Below are positions 1 through 11,822 of a DNA stretch of 64,000 nt, in pieces (within the stretch, counting starts at the first letter, position 1; the number at the start of each line of letters is the position of its first letter). Under the pieces are notes generated by a model. The model searched no databases and was not told the DNA's origin. It saw nothing but the letters and a program-made list of their open reading frames with translations. This DNA is from Owenia fusiformis (lineage: Eukaryota; Annelida; Polychaeta; Sabellida; Oweniidae): NCBI GenBank assembly GCA_903813345.2, contig CAIIXF020000011.1:31302166-31366165 (forward strand). The letters are read 5' to 3'. The position numbers were made by a program, and so were the translations under genes.

Positions 1-330
1 CAAACCAGATGTACTTCAAATGTTCACACATGTAACATGGTAAAAAGTCCTAGACCTCATTATTTTTTCGGTGGCCATCTTGCATTCTGGCAGCCATCTT
101 GGAAGTTTAAAGATAAATCTTGTCATCACGATTTCAGGAAAACCAAACGGATTTACTTCAAATTTTCACACATATTACATGGTAAGAAGTTCTAGCGCTA
201 ATTAACCTTCGGTGGCCATCTTGCATTCTGGCGGCCATCTTGGAAGTTTTTTGGATAAATCTTGTCATTGTGATTCCAGGAAAACCACTTTACTGATTTT
301 CTTGAAACTTTTACACATGTTACAAGGAAG
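1..330 (-). repeat. 145-bp tandem repeat array, left copy (minus orientation)
   Basis: About two units of a repeat that is also found at 2780-3490, here in the opposite orientation. Each unit carries the paired words GGTGGCCATCTTGCATTCTG and GCAGCCATCTTGGAAG, then a line ending in CATGTAACATGG. The left edge is cut by the window, so the true copy number is unknown. The sequence that follows (about 330-540), with the words AGGGGCAAAAGGCA and ATATTGATATAAACA, matches in reverse complement the stretch just past the right-hand array (about 3500-3580). The inverted relationship therefore extends beyond the array itself. Confidence 0.8.
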
Positions 331-540
331 GTTACATGCTACCTTTAATATTGATATAAACAGGGGCAAAAGGCAGTAAAGTGGGGTTACACAAGGTGGT
401 ATTCTAAGGAGAATGTTATCTATTTTTCTGTATTTTAAACCACATAATTTGACATAAATGCATATTTGGTGTATGATATCATGTTTTATATTGATAGAAA
501 CATGGACAAGAGGCGCTACAATGGAGTAACACATGGTGAT

Positions 541-1793
541 ATTCTAAAATACATATTTTTACTCTGCTTCTGTACTTTATACCACTTAAATGCATTTTGT
601 GTATGACATCGATTGATTTTTAGAATAAATAACTATATTTCATCAAAAGATTATTGAAAACGTCAAACATTTCTTTGAAATCCATTATTGCACAGTGATT
701 TTTGAGAGCGAAATGTATGCTAAATTGGCCTTGATCTGAGTATATAACGGAATTAAAGCTCTTTTAAACGAAAATGTAAATGTGTGGAAAACCTTTCACT
801 GTGCATCATGTCAACAAAATGTTCTTCATGCAGTTGAATTATCTTCTGGACAGGTGATCACACAGAAGGAGAGACCTGCGTATCATATCCTTACTAAATA
901 TAAACAAAAATGACAAATGAGAAAGGAATAAAGTGTAAAGCAACCTAGTGGGAAAAGCAAACTGTAAAGTGTAAAACTGGCAAACAAAAATTAAACCTGA
1001 ATATCCCAAGATAATAATCTAATATGGGATTAAAATTGAAAATAATGATATCCAATACTCATAAGATCAAAAATAGTTGTAGATACTATAGTACTCATAA
1101 AAGCTGCAGATAACGTTTCTTCATCGGGAAAGCAAGCTGTCTCTTAGTCAGATATTAACTAACGAGCTGGTTCAGATCACCAACATGTCAAACTATGTGA
1201 ATGGGCTCTGTATCCACAATGTTGCGAGTTCGAGACACATGTGCTCTTTGCGTTTAAAAATCAACAAAAATCACTTAAACCTGCACTAAAACTGTGTGTC
1301 AGATCGATATAAGTATAGGGTTTGGAAACTAATTGTACCAACAAAAAGAACTTAAAAAACACTGCTACAATATCAACATAAGATTTCAATAGTAGTGACG
1401 ATGCAGAAACATGCAAAATGTCACCACACCTTGTTAAGTATACAGTACACATTAACTACTGAACAGTGTCAAGATAAACGTTCGAAGACTATATAATTTA
1501 ACAGTCATAAAAGTAAAATAAACCTGTTTATAAAGTGGTCTTAACAAGACTAGAATTTAACAGTCATAAAACCTAAAAAAAAATATACCAGGAAGGGACC
1601 ATTGTGAATGTAAATGTATAAAGCACGGATGCCATAGGAAACGGAACAAAAGTTATAACAGAACCTAGCATGGAGAAAGAATAACTGGTAAATTGTAATA
1701 AAAATAGTACAGATCATGATCTAACATGACATAGTATGCCTTACAACTCATCCTCCCTAACATTATTAAAGACTACTAAAGTATATTATAGTG
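541..1793. other. Spacer without recognisable gene
   Basis: A+T-rich stretch between the left 145-bp array and the foldback element. I see only short chance reading frames and a small duplicated phrase, TTTAACAGTCATAAAA, near 1498 and 1556. It may be internal sequence of a larger mobile element bounded by the inverted arrays, but nothing here is recognisable as coding. Confidence 0.4.
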
Positions 1794-2264
1794 ATCCACT
1801 CGATTATGCTGGTTACCTAAACGGTTTGTTTCGGTAACAAAATGTGGGAACATCGAAGGTATGATTTTTCCTTTCACACTTTGTAGGCAGAATTCCCACG
1901 ACATTTTTTCTCACAAACGTGTATCAGTATCATATGTTTAAGAAAGTGTGCATATTTGCAAACAAATAGTTCAGAAGACAACATAATCGTACATTTAATT
2001 CCTCACTTAAGTTACATAAACGGTATTTCGAAAAAAACAGTTCAGATCTGCACTTTTAACCCAAACCTTTATGTAACTTAAGTTAGGAATTAAATCGACG
2101 ATTCTGTCGTCTTCTGAGCTATTTTTCGCAAACATGTACATTTTCTAAGACATATGATACTGATTCACGTTTGTGAGGATTCACGTTTGTGAGGATTCTG
2201 CCTACAACGTATGAAATAAGGAATAAGGACAAATCATACCTGTAATCGAGCGGATCACCAGTGT
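1794..2264. mobile_element. Palindromic foldback element
   Basis: Two long inverted arms meet near 2030. The left arm starts with GATCCACTCGATTA and the right arm ends with TAATCGAGCGGATCA. The arms share, in inverted order, the words TAGGCAGAATTC / GATTCTGCCTAC, TCACAAACGTG / CACGTTTGTGA, ATCATATGTTTAAGAAA / TTTCTAAGACATATGAT, and TTAATTCCTCACTTAAGTTA / TAACTTAAGTTAGGAATTAA. Within the right arm the phrase GATTCACGTTTGTGAG is duplicated in tandem. No internal coding region is present. This is the structure of a foldback or MITE-type non-autonomous DNA transposon. I could not assign a superfamily or a certain target duplication. Confidence 0.75.
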
Positions 2265-2283
2265 ATATACAGGGTGAGATAAT

Positions 2284-2780
2284 TCATATTATGGCATCAA
2301 CTTTGACAAGTTGATTCATCCAGTTGTCAGGTAAGAGATTTTCAGGTAATTCATTTTCTTCCTGATCTTCAACGTTTGGTGTAATGGTGTCATCAACTGG
2401 TTCATATTCATTGTTGCTCTCATCAACATCATCGTGCTGATGTGTTGGACAGTTCTCACACACACCTTTGCGGCACTTACATGAACTTCCACAAATGAGA
2501 TCCTGTTTCTTACAACTACATCTCATTGAGTCACACGCTCCTTTACAACTACAAGCAACAAGCTCCATTATTTCTTGTGGGGCAGGACCGTTTTCCATCC
2601 ACTTAATTTGTAGTTTATTCCCTTTGAATGTCCAACCATGTAATGTGGGGGATTGATAATCAATCATTGATTTGCCTGCGTTTCGCCAAATATAGGCCTG
2701 ATAGTTGGCTCTATTTATATGGAGAATGAGAGCATCCTTTGTTGGTGGTAAATGCTTTGACTGTATTTTATATTTATCTA
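2284..2780 (-). pseudogene. Cysteine-rich C-terminal fragment of a mobile-element-associated protein
   Basis: The minus-strand reading frame is open from inside the 145-bp repeat (about 2780) to a TGA at 2284. The methionine at 2665 is internal, because the matching frame continues upstream of it with PTKDALILHINRANYQAYIW. The visible part has a short GW..GNKLQIKWM segment, a PAP motif, and then a cluster of nine cysteines in CSCKGAC and CSCKKQDLICGSSCKC patterns, followed by an acidic tail. From general knowledge, this arrangement is the C-terminal end of a large family of multi-copy proteins seen in many invertebrate genomes, and the cysteine cluster resembles zinc-binding CXC (tesmin-like) modules. 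The upstream part is missing and runs into repeat DNA, so I read it as a truncated, probably non-functional copy. The family assignment is from memory. Confidence 0.55.
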
Positions 2781-3490
2781 CAAACTTCCAAGATGGCCGC
2801 CAGAATGCAAGATGGCTATCGGAAAGTTAATCAGCTCTATAACTTCTTACCATGTAACATGTGTGAAAATTTGAAGTAAAACTGTTACGTGGTTTTCATG
2901 ATATCATGATGGCAAGATTTATCTAAAAACTTCCAAGATGGCCGACTGAATGCAAGATGGCCACCGAAAAGTTAGTCAGCTCTAGAACTTCATACCATGT
3001 AACATGTGTGAAAATTTGAAGTTAATCTGTTACGTTGTTTTCCTGGAATCACGATGACAAGATTTATCCCAAAATTTCCAAGATGGCCGCCAGAATGCAA
3101 GATGGCTGCCGAAAAGTTATTCACCTCTATATTTTCTTACCATGTAACATGTGTGGAAATTTGAAGTAAATCCGTTTGGATTTCCTGAAATCGTGATGAC
3201 AAGATTTATCTTAAAACTTCCAAGATGGCTGCCAGAATGTAATATGGCCACCGAAAAAATAATGAGGTCTAGGACTTTTTACCATGTAACATGTGTTAAC
3301 ATTTGAAGTACATCTGTTATGTGGTTTTTGTGGAATCGCGATGACAATATTTATCTGAAAAAAAATCCAAGATGGCCGCCAGAATGCAAGATGGCCGCCG
3401 CAAAGTTAATCAGCTCTAGAACTTCTTACCATGTAACATGTGTGAAAACTTGAAGTAAATCCGTCTGATGGTTTACCTGGAATCGTGATG
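2780..3490 (+). repeat. 145-bp tandem repeat array, right copy
   Basis: Five units with a period near 145 bp, each starting near the word CTTCCAAGATGG (at about 2786, 2930, 3077, 3220 and 3367). Each unit continues with a second AAGATGGC or ATATGGCC word, a GTTAATCAGCTCTA-like segment, ACCATGTAACATGTGTGAAA and TGATGACAAGATTTATC. The unit is diverged by point changes, but all boundaries stay in register. It is the inverted counterpart of the array at the left edge. Confidence 0.9.
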
Positions 3491-3683
3491 ACAAGAAAGT
3501 GAGACTTCAGAATGCCACCTTGTCTAACCCCATTTTGGTGCCTTTTGCCCCTGTTTACATCAATAGAAGAGGTGTTTTCTTTAAGAGGGAAGTCTGTTCT
3601 TTCAAACGGTACAATCATTTTATGTGGGAAAGTACCGGACAACAAAACTTTTTTTCAGAGGGTCCAGATCAGGGACTAATAGA

Positions 3684-4100
3684 GTAAAAATGAAATTAGA
3701 GTCTATTTCACTGCTTCATTTCGTCAGTAGAACGGCAAAAATAAGAAATTTGGAGACCATTGTGCAATAATATATGGAAAAGTATATTCATAATGTACAT
3801 GAATGACATTTGTATATTTCAGATTTTTTAGTTTTTTGTGCAATAAGCCTGTGCCGTCTTGTAATTTGAAGAATTTCAGCCATGTTAATCTTATTGAAAA
3901 TAACATGGCAGAGAAACATCCAAATATAAGAGGCTACACACTTGATACGCCAAACTAGAAGCAATCCAAGATATACAAATGTCATTCATGTACATTATGA
4001 ATATACTTTTCCATATATTATTGCACAATGGTCTTCCAATTTCTTATTTTTGCCGTTCTACTGACGAAATGAAGCAGTGAAATGGACTCTAACTTTTTAA
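3684..4100. mobile_element. Inverted-repeat (foldback/MITE) element
   Basis: Arms of about 135 bp at 3684-3820 and 3972-4100 are near-perfect reverse complements. The left arm reads CACTGCTTCATTTCGTCAG ... GAATGACATTTGTATAT, and the right arm gives the reverse complement, ATATACAAATGTCATTC ... CTGACGAAATGAAGCAGTG. The 150-bp spacer has no gene. Short reading frames inside are by-products of the palindrome. Confidence 0.85.
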
Positions 4101-7044
4101 TGGTTTATACATTACATGGTTGTTGTACAGGTTATACACTGTTATTATCAAAAAACATTGTGTGACACAAAATCAGGTAATTATACATGTAATGAATAAA
4201 GGACATATTACTTTAAATGTTCTTAGAGTATTAGTACAGTAATGTGCATTCATCATGAGAAAAAATACACGCTGTAATATGTGTGTGAGAAAAAAATACA
4301 CGCAGTAATATGTGCATTGAACTCTGTAATCGCTTTCAAAATTCAAAAACTCAATCTAGTATTTAGATTAAAACACAAGAATTTCAGTATTTATAGTTTT
4401 AAGTCTCATTTTCCAACTTTTTCAATTTGGTAAAATTTACTTTTCCTTTTTTTACCTTTTCCCAAATCTAAAAATAAATCAATACTAAACTTTATGTATG
4501 CTCACAAGTTTTATAAATAGGTTCCCTGTATCATGTTTTATAAAATTGCTTCATTAAAATAAATTATAAAATAGGCATTAAAAATACAAAATGACAACAT
4601 GACACAATGTTTGTATTACGTAAACATAAATAAAATGTCCATGTATATAATTGAACAAAATGCAAAAAGAAGAAAGATTTATTTTAATTCATATTCTCAA
4701 AGGAGTTTAAAATACTGAATAACTAAACCTACCTAATACAGAATTCTGTCCTCGCACCCTGTTGCTGATCTATCTATATTTATCCTAATGTGGACTAAAA
4801 AGATTTCCTCTGTTAAAAATGAGCCTATTATCCTATAATACACTACCTTTTAATTGTTCTACCATCAAGTCAGTGTGTTTGAAATTCTGGAACATTATAT
4901 TGTATAGATGAACAAACAAAAGTGAAAAGCAACACCCTTGATCAATTGGTGTGGTAATACAGGATTCCATAAAACCCTCTCATAACTGCGTAAGTGCTGG
5001 ATCAATCAGAATAAACGCTAGATACTGTAAAACATGTCGAAGGCAAAATCAGATAAACCTAATAGCCTGTCCAAATAACTTGTTTCAATATTCAAATATT
5101 TTTGGCTCATATCATTCCATGCTACATATGTAATTTCTAAAAATCTGAAATCTATTCCAAGAAAAAATATGTTTGGCTCATATCATTCTATGTCATAATT
5201 TCTAGAAATCTGAAGTTTACTATTCCAAGAAAAAAATAACATGTTTACAATTTATGTGTTCATTTTTCTATAAATGTGGATATCTTTATCTGTATTAGGC
5301 TAGTGTAATATTGAATTTATTAGGAAGTGTATCTCTGATAGAAGTAATTCCGAATTCACAACATTGCATGAATGAGGCTTCATGTCTTACAGTATGAGCT
5401 GGAAATAAAGCTTCCGATACCTGACATAAACATATACCTGACATAAATGGCACTCACATTAGAAATTACCATGGTCACTAAATAACAGCACTCCATTGAT
5501 AGCCACCCTGCTTGTGAGTTTGATTAGTTTCTCACGCCAGTGTTCTAAAATCATAATTTTTAACAAAAAAGTAAAACTGAGTGAGAAACACCATACCCAT
5601 AAACGTCTGGCAACCTGGGAGTTTATCAAGTTATTCAGTAGAATATGAGTCAGAGTTATCATTTTTATCTACATGTAGAGAATAAAAATGCCCAAGATTT
5701 CTAGAACAGATGAGTTCCCGCACAGTATCATGGTCTTCAATATGGTTCTCATGGTGGTCTTATAAGGTGGTACAAAATGATACCACTGAGACCATATTTT
5801 TCAACTTTAGTAATACCTTTAAAGTGGAACAACTCTATAAATGGAACACCTCAGTAAGGGGAACACTTTTCCAAGTCCTATTACCCATTAACAAGATGAA
5901 CATCTGTAAGTGAAACACCAAATTAGAACACTATTTCGAGGTCCTGAAGAAGTTCTATCATATAAAACTGTTGCAGTTTTTTTAAAAAAAAAGATGAAAC
6001 AATTTAATCAACCAATTTACCTATTATTCAGCTAGTTTGAGTCAGTATTCAGTTATTGGTTTCTCAAAGTACACCAAATACAGTATAGCAGCCCAGCTTC
6101 AATCATGTAATATTTTTTTTCATTCAAAAATGATATAAGAAATCGAAGAGATACAACACTTTGACATAAAATATATCCAAATCATTGAAAATTGATCTCC
6201 TGATTGGTCAAATAAAACCATGTGGTTAAAATGGGGCACATGGGAGCAAACGTAGAGCTTTATTATTCCCTTATTTCCACCTATTGGCTTTTATGATGCT
6301 TCTGCTACCCATCAATTCTGACAGACTCCATCCTATACCCTAACAAAAAAATAATTGGCAATATTCAAATTCCTAACACCCCAAAGAAAATCTACTAAAA
6401 ACACAATTTTCTTAGGTTCTTATAAATACTGTCTCATGAATTCCTCTTGGTTGGTTTTATACTTTTATGTTTCGTTGACAGTATGTGAAAATTTAGTTTC
6501 TATGATTTATATTGTAAGGGGAATATTGATTGCCTGTTTTATAATAACTGATTAAGCTGACAATTCTATGTCCCAATATCTTAAATACTGTTATCAAGAT
6601 TTATCTATATCCAAGTTATTGGTTTTTGGATGGAAATGCCTGTAAAGCATTCATTTATAACATTTGTAAGCTCTAATTACATGGATATAAGATACAGACT
6701 CAGTCACATAAATAGAAGACAGGAGCTGAGCTAAATTGAGGAAATTGGGGCTCCACATTCTTCCTATTTGAAATACTAAACTAGAATGAATTGTAATATT
6801 CATGTATTTGGTAATATGAAATATTTTACATTTCAAAACCAAGTAAATAATTTAAAATACTCATTTAAAATGGTGGTACAGTGGTTTTTCAAAACAGAAA
6901 TCAAAATCATTTAGCATAATGGGCAACATAAGAAAAACAAAGATAAACACCATGCAACACAAAATATGTATCTATATAACACTGACACACAACCTTGAAT
7001 GATAATGTGATATGTCCTCATATAAACTTGTATGTACTTATAAT

Positions 7045-7148
7045 GATGCCATAGATACACAAGGCATTTACATTTAATTTCACCACCTGCCATTTGTTAC
7101 AGACACCAAACACAAACCGCTGGACACCAACTGCCACCACAAAAAAGA
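7045..7148 (-). repeat. Dispersed repeat family D, copy 1
   Basis: The reverse complement contains GGTGGCAGTTGGTGTCCAG ... GTCTGTAACAAATGGCAGG, followed by GTGGTGAAATTAAATG. The same ordered words recur on the plus strand at 21836-21932, 23461-23580 and 49381-49510. All copies share a T-rich lead, a GGTTGGTGT-type middle and the core CTGTAACAAATG(G/A)CAG. No terminal repeats or tail are clear, so the class is unknown. Confidence 0.55.
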
Positions 7149-9050
7149 CTATAACAATATGTCAAAACTTGTGTTGATGATATAAAAATGGTATTAGGTT
7201 GACAATGACCAATGAAAATGGTAATAGGACCTATAAATAAAATATCTATCACTTAATTAAGGTGAATTTTTAAATTTTGTATTTGACTTATTTTTTGAAA
7301 AAAAAATCATATGCACACATCTCCATGTAACAGCTGCAAATGAACAAAAATTGCATGACAACGCACCAGTCCCATGTGTTATTCAATAACCCAAGGTTTG
7401 TGACATAATCCATCCTCCAAAGCAGGTATCCAGAATCCATACCTCCTTCTTACAGAAAGAAGATATTCTGGATTCTGGAGCCCTGTGCTCGGAGGGTGGA
7501 CATTATCAAGCCACATGTTAATACACCTACCTATGAATATATTGATTGGTTAAAAATATAAATACTGTATAAAAATATGTACTTGCTTATTTTGATATTT
7601 CCATTGTTAGTCTGAGAATACAATTCCACTCCCAAAAAGAAATATATTCCTATATTTACTATTTAGCACATGTAGACTATTTTACTTTCCTAATGATTAA
7701 ATACACCATGTCAGTTACTCTATTCTTCATTCAACATAAAGTCTTGATTTAAATTACATATTCCTAGATGTCTCCTGATTCTAAATCATCCGTAATTCCA
7801 CCACATCTCATATTCATTTCCTAAAACATGAAAACTGAGTTATTTTATCCTCAAAATATATTTGGTCGTGATATCTTATTGCATGATGCAGGCATAGTTA
7901 ACCGCAGACTCATATGTTTTTGCACCTGGTTCCTTCAGCTATTCCCAAATGCCCGAACAATTCCGTTGCGACTTTTTGATGTTCACATGCAATCGTATAA
8001 TCCTACTGCATTAACTAATTTGCTTGTAATTATTGTTAAATTATAGAATGAATTATACCTCAATTAAAGAGCTTTAATAAACAACATCTGAAATTGAGAT
8101 TTGAAGCATTCTTTTAATTAAATAGTGTTTGACAATAATATATTCTAAGTTGTCTCTAGTATGAATTTCATAGATATACAGAGTGTACAAAAAGTACTTA
8201 TAAAATGCTTAACTTTTTCGTTTTATTATATTTCAGACACATTTTTCTCCAGTTTATATCATCAATTTAAAGACTACTGGACTATGAAAGTATAAGTAGT
8301 ATGTGCATTGTGCATAGAAAAATGAATAGTAAAAATGTTACATCATTTTTATTAATCCATAGTGATCACCCTGTATTAACCCGTAAAGGCTTTGCTATTT
8401 TTCTTTTTCTAAATTGTTGAACCTCACCTTGAAAGTCGAAATACATATAGTACAGTCTACAGGTACTACATGTGCCATGTGTACGTAATTGCACAATAAA
8501 ATCCTTAATGCTACACGTGTTACAGCTAAAGTTGTAAGAATTATTACTATCATGTCCAACCTTTTTCAACTCATGAATGGAAAAGTATCGATACTGATAT
8601 TATTGAAGTAAAATGAGTATTTCGTCAAAACTGCTGGAATACCATTACTGTATTTGTTTATCTGTAAAAAATTTCATAAAAAGTTCAATAAAATGTATTC
8701 AATACAAGATGGTTAAATTGCTTCTAGAGCTCAATACTAAGAAACTTCCCTGAAAATTTTTAATTATATTCTATCGAGCAGACTGAAAATATGCTGCACA
8801 TCAGCCATGTACTGCCACACTGGTGACATGATGTGCCTTTTTCAGGTGCAATGAAAAATTATAAATAAAATCATATTTCTTAGAGAATGCAAGGACACAA
8901 GGTAATTTCTACATGTTGTACACATCTGTCACAGTCATAACAACCACCTGATTACCATGACAAATTATGGTTGTGTCAGATGTGTTTTCCAAAGCATATA
9001 AATCATATTCTTAAATATCATTCAGACAATACCATGTCTTTTGCAAAATC

Positions 9051-9187
9051 TTGATTTTCACAATTCCGTCCTAAGTTGGTCAAAATATCTTCATTTTTCA
9101 TTATTGATCCTGGGAGCGAAATTTCATTTTCACAATTCTGACCAAAAGTGGTCAAAATATCGTCATTTATCATTATTGATCCTGGGA
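9051..9187. repeat. Two-copy tandem duplication (about 64 bp units)
   Basis: Units at 9051-9115 and 9124-9187 share TTTTCACAATTC, GTGGTCAAAATATC-like and CATTATTGATCCTGGGA words in the same order. This is simple local duplication with no gene content. Confidence 0.75.
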
Positions 9188-9875
9188 TACAATTATGTTT
9201 GATCAAATGTGTTAAATGTAACCATACTTTGAAGAGATCTCTAAACTATAGCGAATTTCAGCTTTTGGCAGCCATTTAGAATTTTCTGATTCACCAATCA
9301 AAAAACGTAATTATGATTTATTCTAAAATTTCTTAAATTTTAGCATAATATAGCCATACTTTGAAAAGATCAAAAAATTATCGCGAAATCCAACATTAGA
9401 TGGCCATTTTGAATTTTCTGAAAAATGATACACTATTTGCAATCTACTCTGAATTGCCTTTCATTTGAATATAATAAAGCTATACTTCAAAAAGATCTAA
9501 AAAATTAACAAAAACTACTGTTTCCCTTTGTGTGGGTCGTGCCAAAATATAAAGAATATATGTCAAATGCATCTAATCTATGGATACCAAAATTACAAAC
9601 AGTAATATTCATTACTTTGGTTTAAAATGAAAATTCATCATCAAAAATCATGAAATATGGTGATAAGATTTTTGAAAAAATCCTGACCACCTCACATGTA
9701 TTTACATATATATAATTAGTATTCAAGTTAATTTTCAAATGGACAGCCTGATAGATAAAGGGCTTCACTGTATCCCAAACAAATTTCATTCATTGGGATA
9801 ATAACTGAAAACCAATCATGAGATTCCTTATTCAAGATACAGGTTATAAATCTAATGTATTTGGTGATCTTCTAT

Positions 9876-11026
9876 GTGCACCCTATGCAGACAGAGCCTG
9901 TGGGAAATATTGGGTGCGGCGCAAATGAGCGGAGGGTGCGGAGCTAACGGTCATTTTTGAATTTAAAATTGGGATATTTCTGAAACTAAGCCGTTTTGGG
10001 ACTTCAAATATACCAAGATATGTGTATTTGACACCAAATATCAATAAAATTGTGAAAATAGTATTGCAATTCATTTTATAGCGACGCAGTATGCCTTAAA
10101 CATTTCCCAGACCTATATATTTTGAGACTATCCTTTTAATACTGCGTCCCCAGCATTCATAAAAAATGGTGTTCAAGATACACTACCCATGCAAATTATA
10201 CTGCCTGGCTTCCAAGATGCAAAAATAATTTGTATAGATAGTGCAGCTTGAACATCATTTTTATGAATGCTGGGGACTCAGTATTAAAAGGATAATTTCA
10301 AAATATATAGGTCTGGGAAAGGTTTAAGGCACACTGCGTCGCTATAGAATGAATTGCGCTACTATTTTCACAATTGTATTGATATTTGGTGTCAAATACA
10401 CATATCTTGGTATATTTGAAGTCCCAAAACGGCTTAGGGGCGGGGTCAAAATATCAATGTTCATATGGAGACGAAAGTAATTTCGTTTGGACAACAACCC
10501 CCCCACCCCCCCCTAGACGAAAGCTTAGGTCACTTCAAAAAAACATTGGCATAATCGTATCCTATTTGCCGGGTTATTATTACGGTGAATTAACACACGT
10601 TCGCAATTTAACTGCATTAAACTCTTCAAAAGGAGGAGGGAAAAGTACGGAATTTATTTGAAAAATGATCGAATTATCGTCTTTATCTACCGATATTTTG
10701 GACCTATCACACAAAAAAGCTCACGAACTATTGAAAACAAGCCTTTTTATCAGAACATAGCGCCAGAAAAAGTGGGTAAGTCCAATTATTTTTTGTATAT
10801 CAGATCCGAATTATCGATGTTTTTTTGGTCAACGAAAGTGCCCAAAAACCCCCTCCCCCCTCGCGAAAGTACTTTCGTCTCCATATGAACATCGATATTT
10901 TGACCCCGCCCCTTAGTTTCAGAAATATCCCAAATTTAAATTCAAAAATAACCGTTAGCTCCGCACCCTCCGCTCATTTGCTCCGCACCCAATATTTCCC
11001 ACAGGCTCTGTCTGCATAGGGTGCAC
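9876..11026. mobile_element. Foldback element, interrupted by a nested MITE
   Basis: The outer ends are reverse complements: GTGCACCCTATGCAGACAGA at the left and TCTGTCTGCATAGGGTGCAC at the right. The left arm (9876 to about 10190) is complementary almost throughout to a right arm that begins near 10247 and is split into 10247-10436 and 10916-11026 by another element. The arms include CCGTTTTGGGACTTCAAATA, GACACCAAATATCAAT and CCCCAGCATTCATAAA with their complements. Before the insertion the element was about 670 bp. There is no coding capacity. Flanking target duplication is not evident, though AACTGAAAACCAAT occurs on both sides (9803 and 11029). Confidence 0.85.
10437..10912. mobile_element. 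Nested MITE with 3-bp TTA duplication, PIF/Harbinger-like
   Basis: A 476-bp insertion begins with GGGGCGGGGTCAAAATATC and ends with its complement GATATTTTGACCCCGCCCC. The terminal repeats extend about 40 bp, through TGTTCATATGGAGACGAAAGT. It lies between TTA at 10434-10436 and TTA at 10913-10915. Removing the element and one TTA restores the word CGGCTTAGTTTCAG, which is what the intact opposite arm of the host element shows in complement (9985-10005). The insertion site and duplication are therefore read directly from the sequence. A 3-bp TTA/TNA duplication with G-rich ends is typical of PIF/Harbinger elements; that assignment is inference. There is no transposase inside, and short frames crossing it are spurious. 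Confidence 0.88.
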
Positions 11027-11822
11027 TCAACTGAAAACCAATTTGCACCAAAATGAAAATGATTGAAATCATGATAAATTGGCTCTTAACTCAACTTACT
11101 TTCGTCAGTAAAGTGAAAGAGAGAATCTTCCACCCACATGAAAAGTCCTGGAGAGACCAAGTTGCTTGGTATAACAATTGTATTATAGTAACCAAGCAAA
11201 TGTAGTCTGCACCCATTTGATCATCTTATAGTTGATCACCCATTTGAATATTTGAGATGTAGATCTATCACTTTTTTGACACATTTCTCCGCCAGAATAT
11301 GTGGAAATTTTGCCCCCCCTCCAACTAAATAAGAATTCATGAAATCACTGATAAGTTTGTTATAACTTAATCTTACCTTGATTCTATCTTGATCATACTT
11401 CCAAATTCCAATACTTCCAAGTAAGCAGAAGGTCAAACGTCCTGCAAAAATATGCATTATCAAAGTACAAATATAAGCATAGCATTTATTTTTGGTCTGA
11501 GCTGTGTAAATGTCTTGTATGAAACCATTCAGTAAACGTCTATTTGTGTACTAAAAGGATAACAAGAACAGTATACAGTCAATTTCAATAACGGCATACA
11601 TGCTCTTTGGTGATATATTTGTACATGCTGCATTGTCAATATTTATTTCCTTACCTCTACCATTTTTATAAGTTACAGTGGCTGCCTTAGTCTCTTAGGC
11701 AATTTTGTGTCATTTTTGTAATTTTTTTATGAATATTGTAATCATGCACAGAGTGTTTCAAAAAGTTACACCCAAAATGTACTTCTTGCATTGTTAGAGT
11801 ATAATAAACCTCAAACCATTGT

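Larger units (their letters stand above)
4101..9875. other. Intergenic DNA with small duplications
   Basis: I see no supportable gene here. The stretch holds a duplicated phrase ATACACGC(T/A)GTAATATGTG at about 4267-4318, a 70-bp tandem duplication at 5101-5237 (GGCTCATATCATTC words), decayed copies of a GAACACCT-containing repeat at 5760-5925, a minus-orientation copy of a dispersed repeat at 7045-7148, a tandem duplication at 9051-9187, and about three diverged 140-bp units at 9213-9500 that share ATACTTTGAA(A/G)AGAT words. Confidence 0.5.

Noticed and set aside
2468-2656. Plus-strand frame opposite the cysteine-rich remnant
   Set aside because: Antisense shadow of the minus-strand frame, which carries the recognisable cysteine pattern.
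10386-11019. Overlapping plus-strand frames of 64-91 codons
   Set aside because: They lie wholly in the nested Harbinger-like MITE and the foldback arm.
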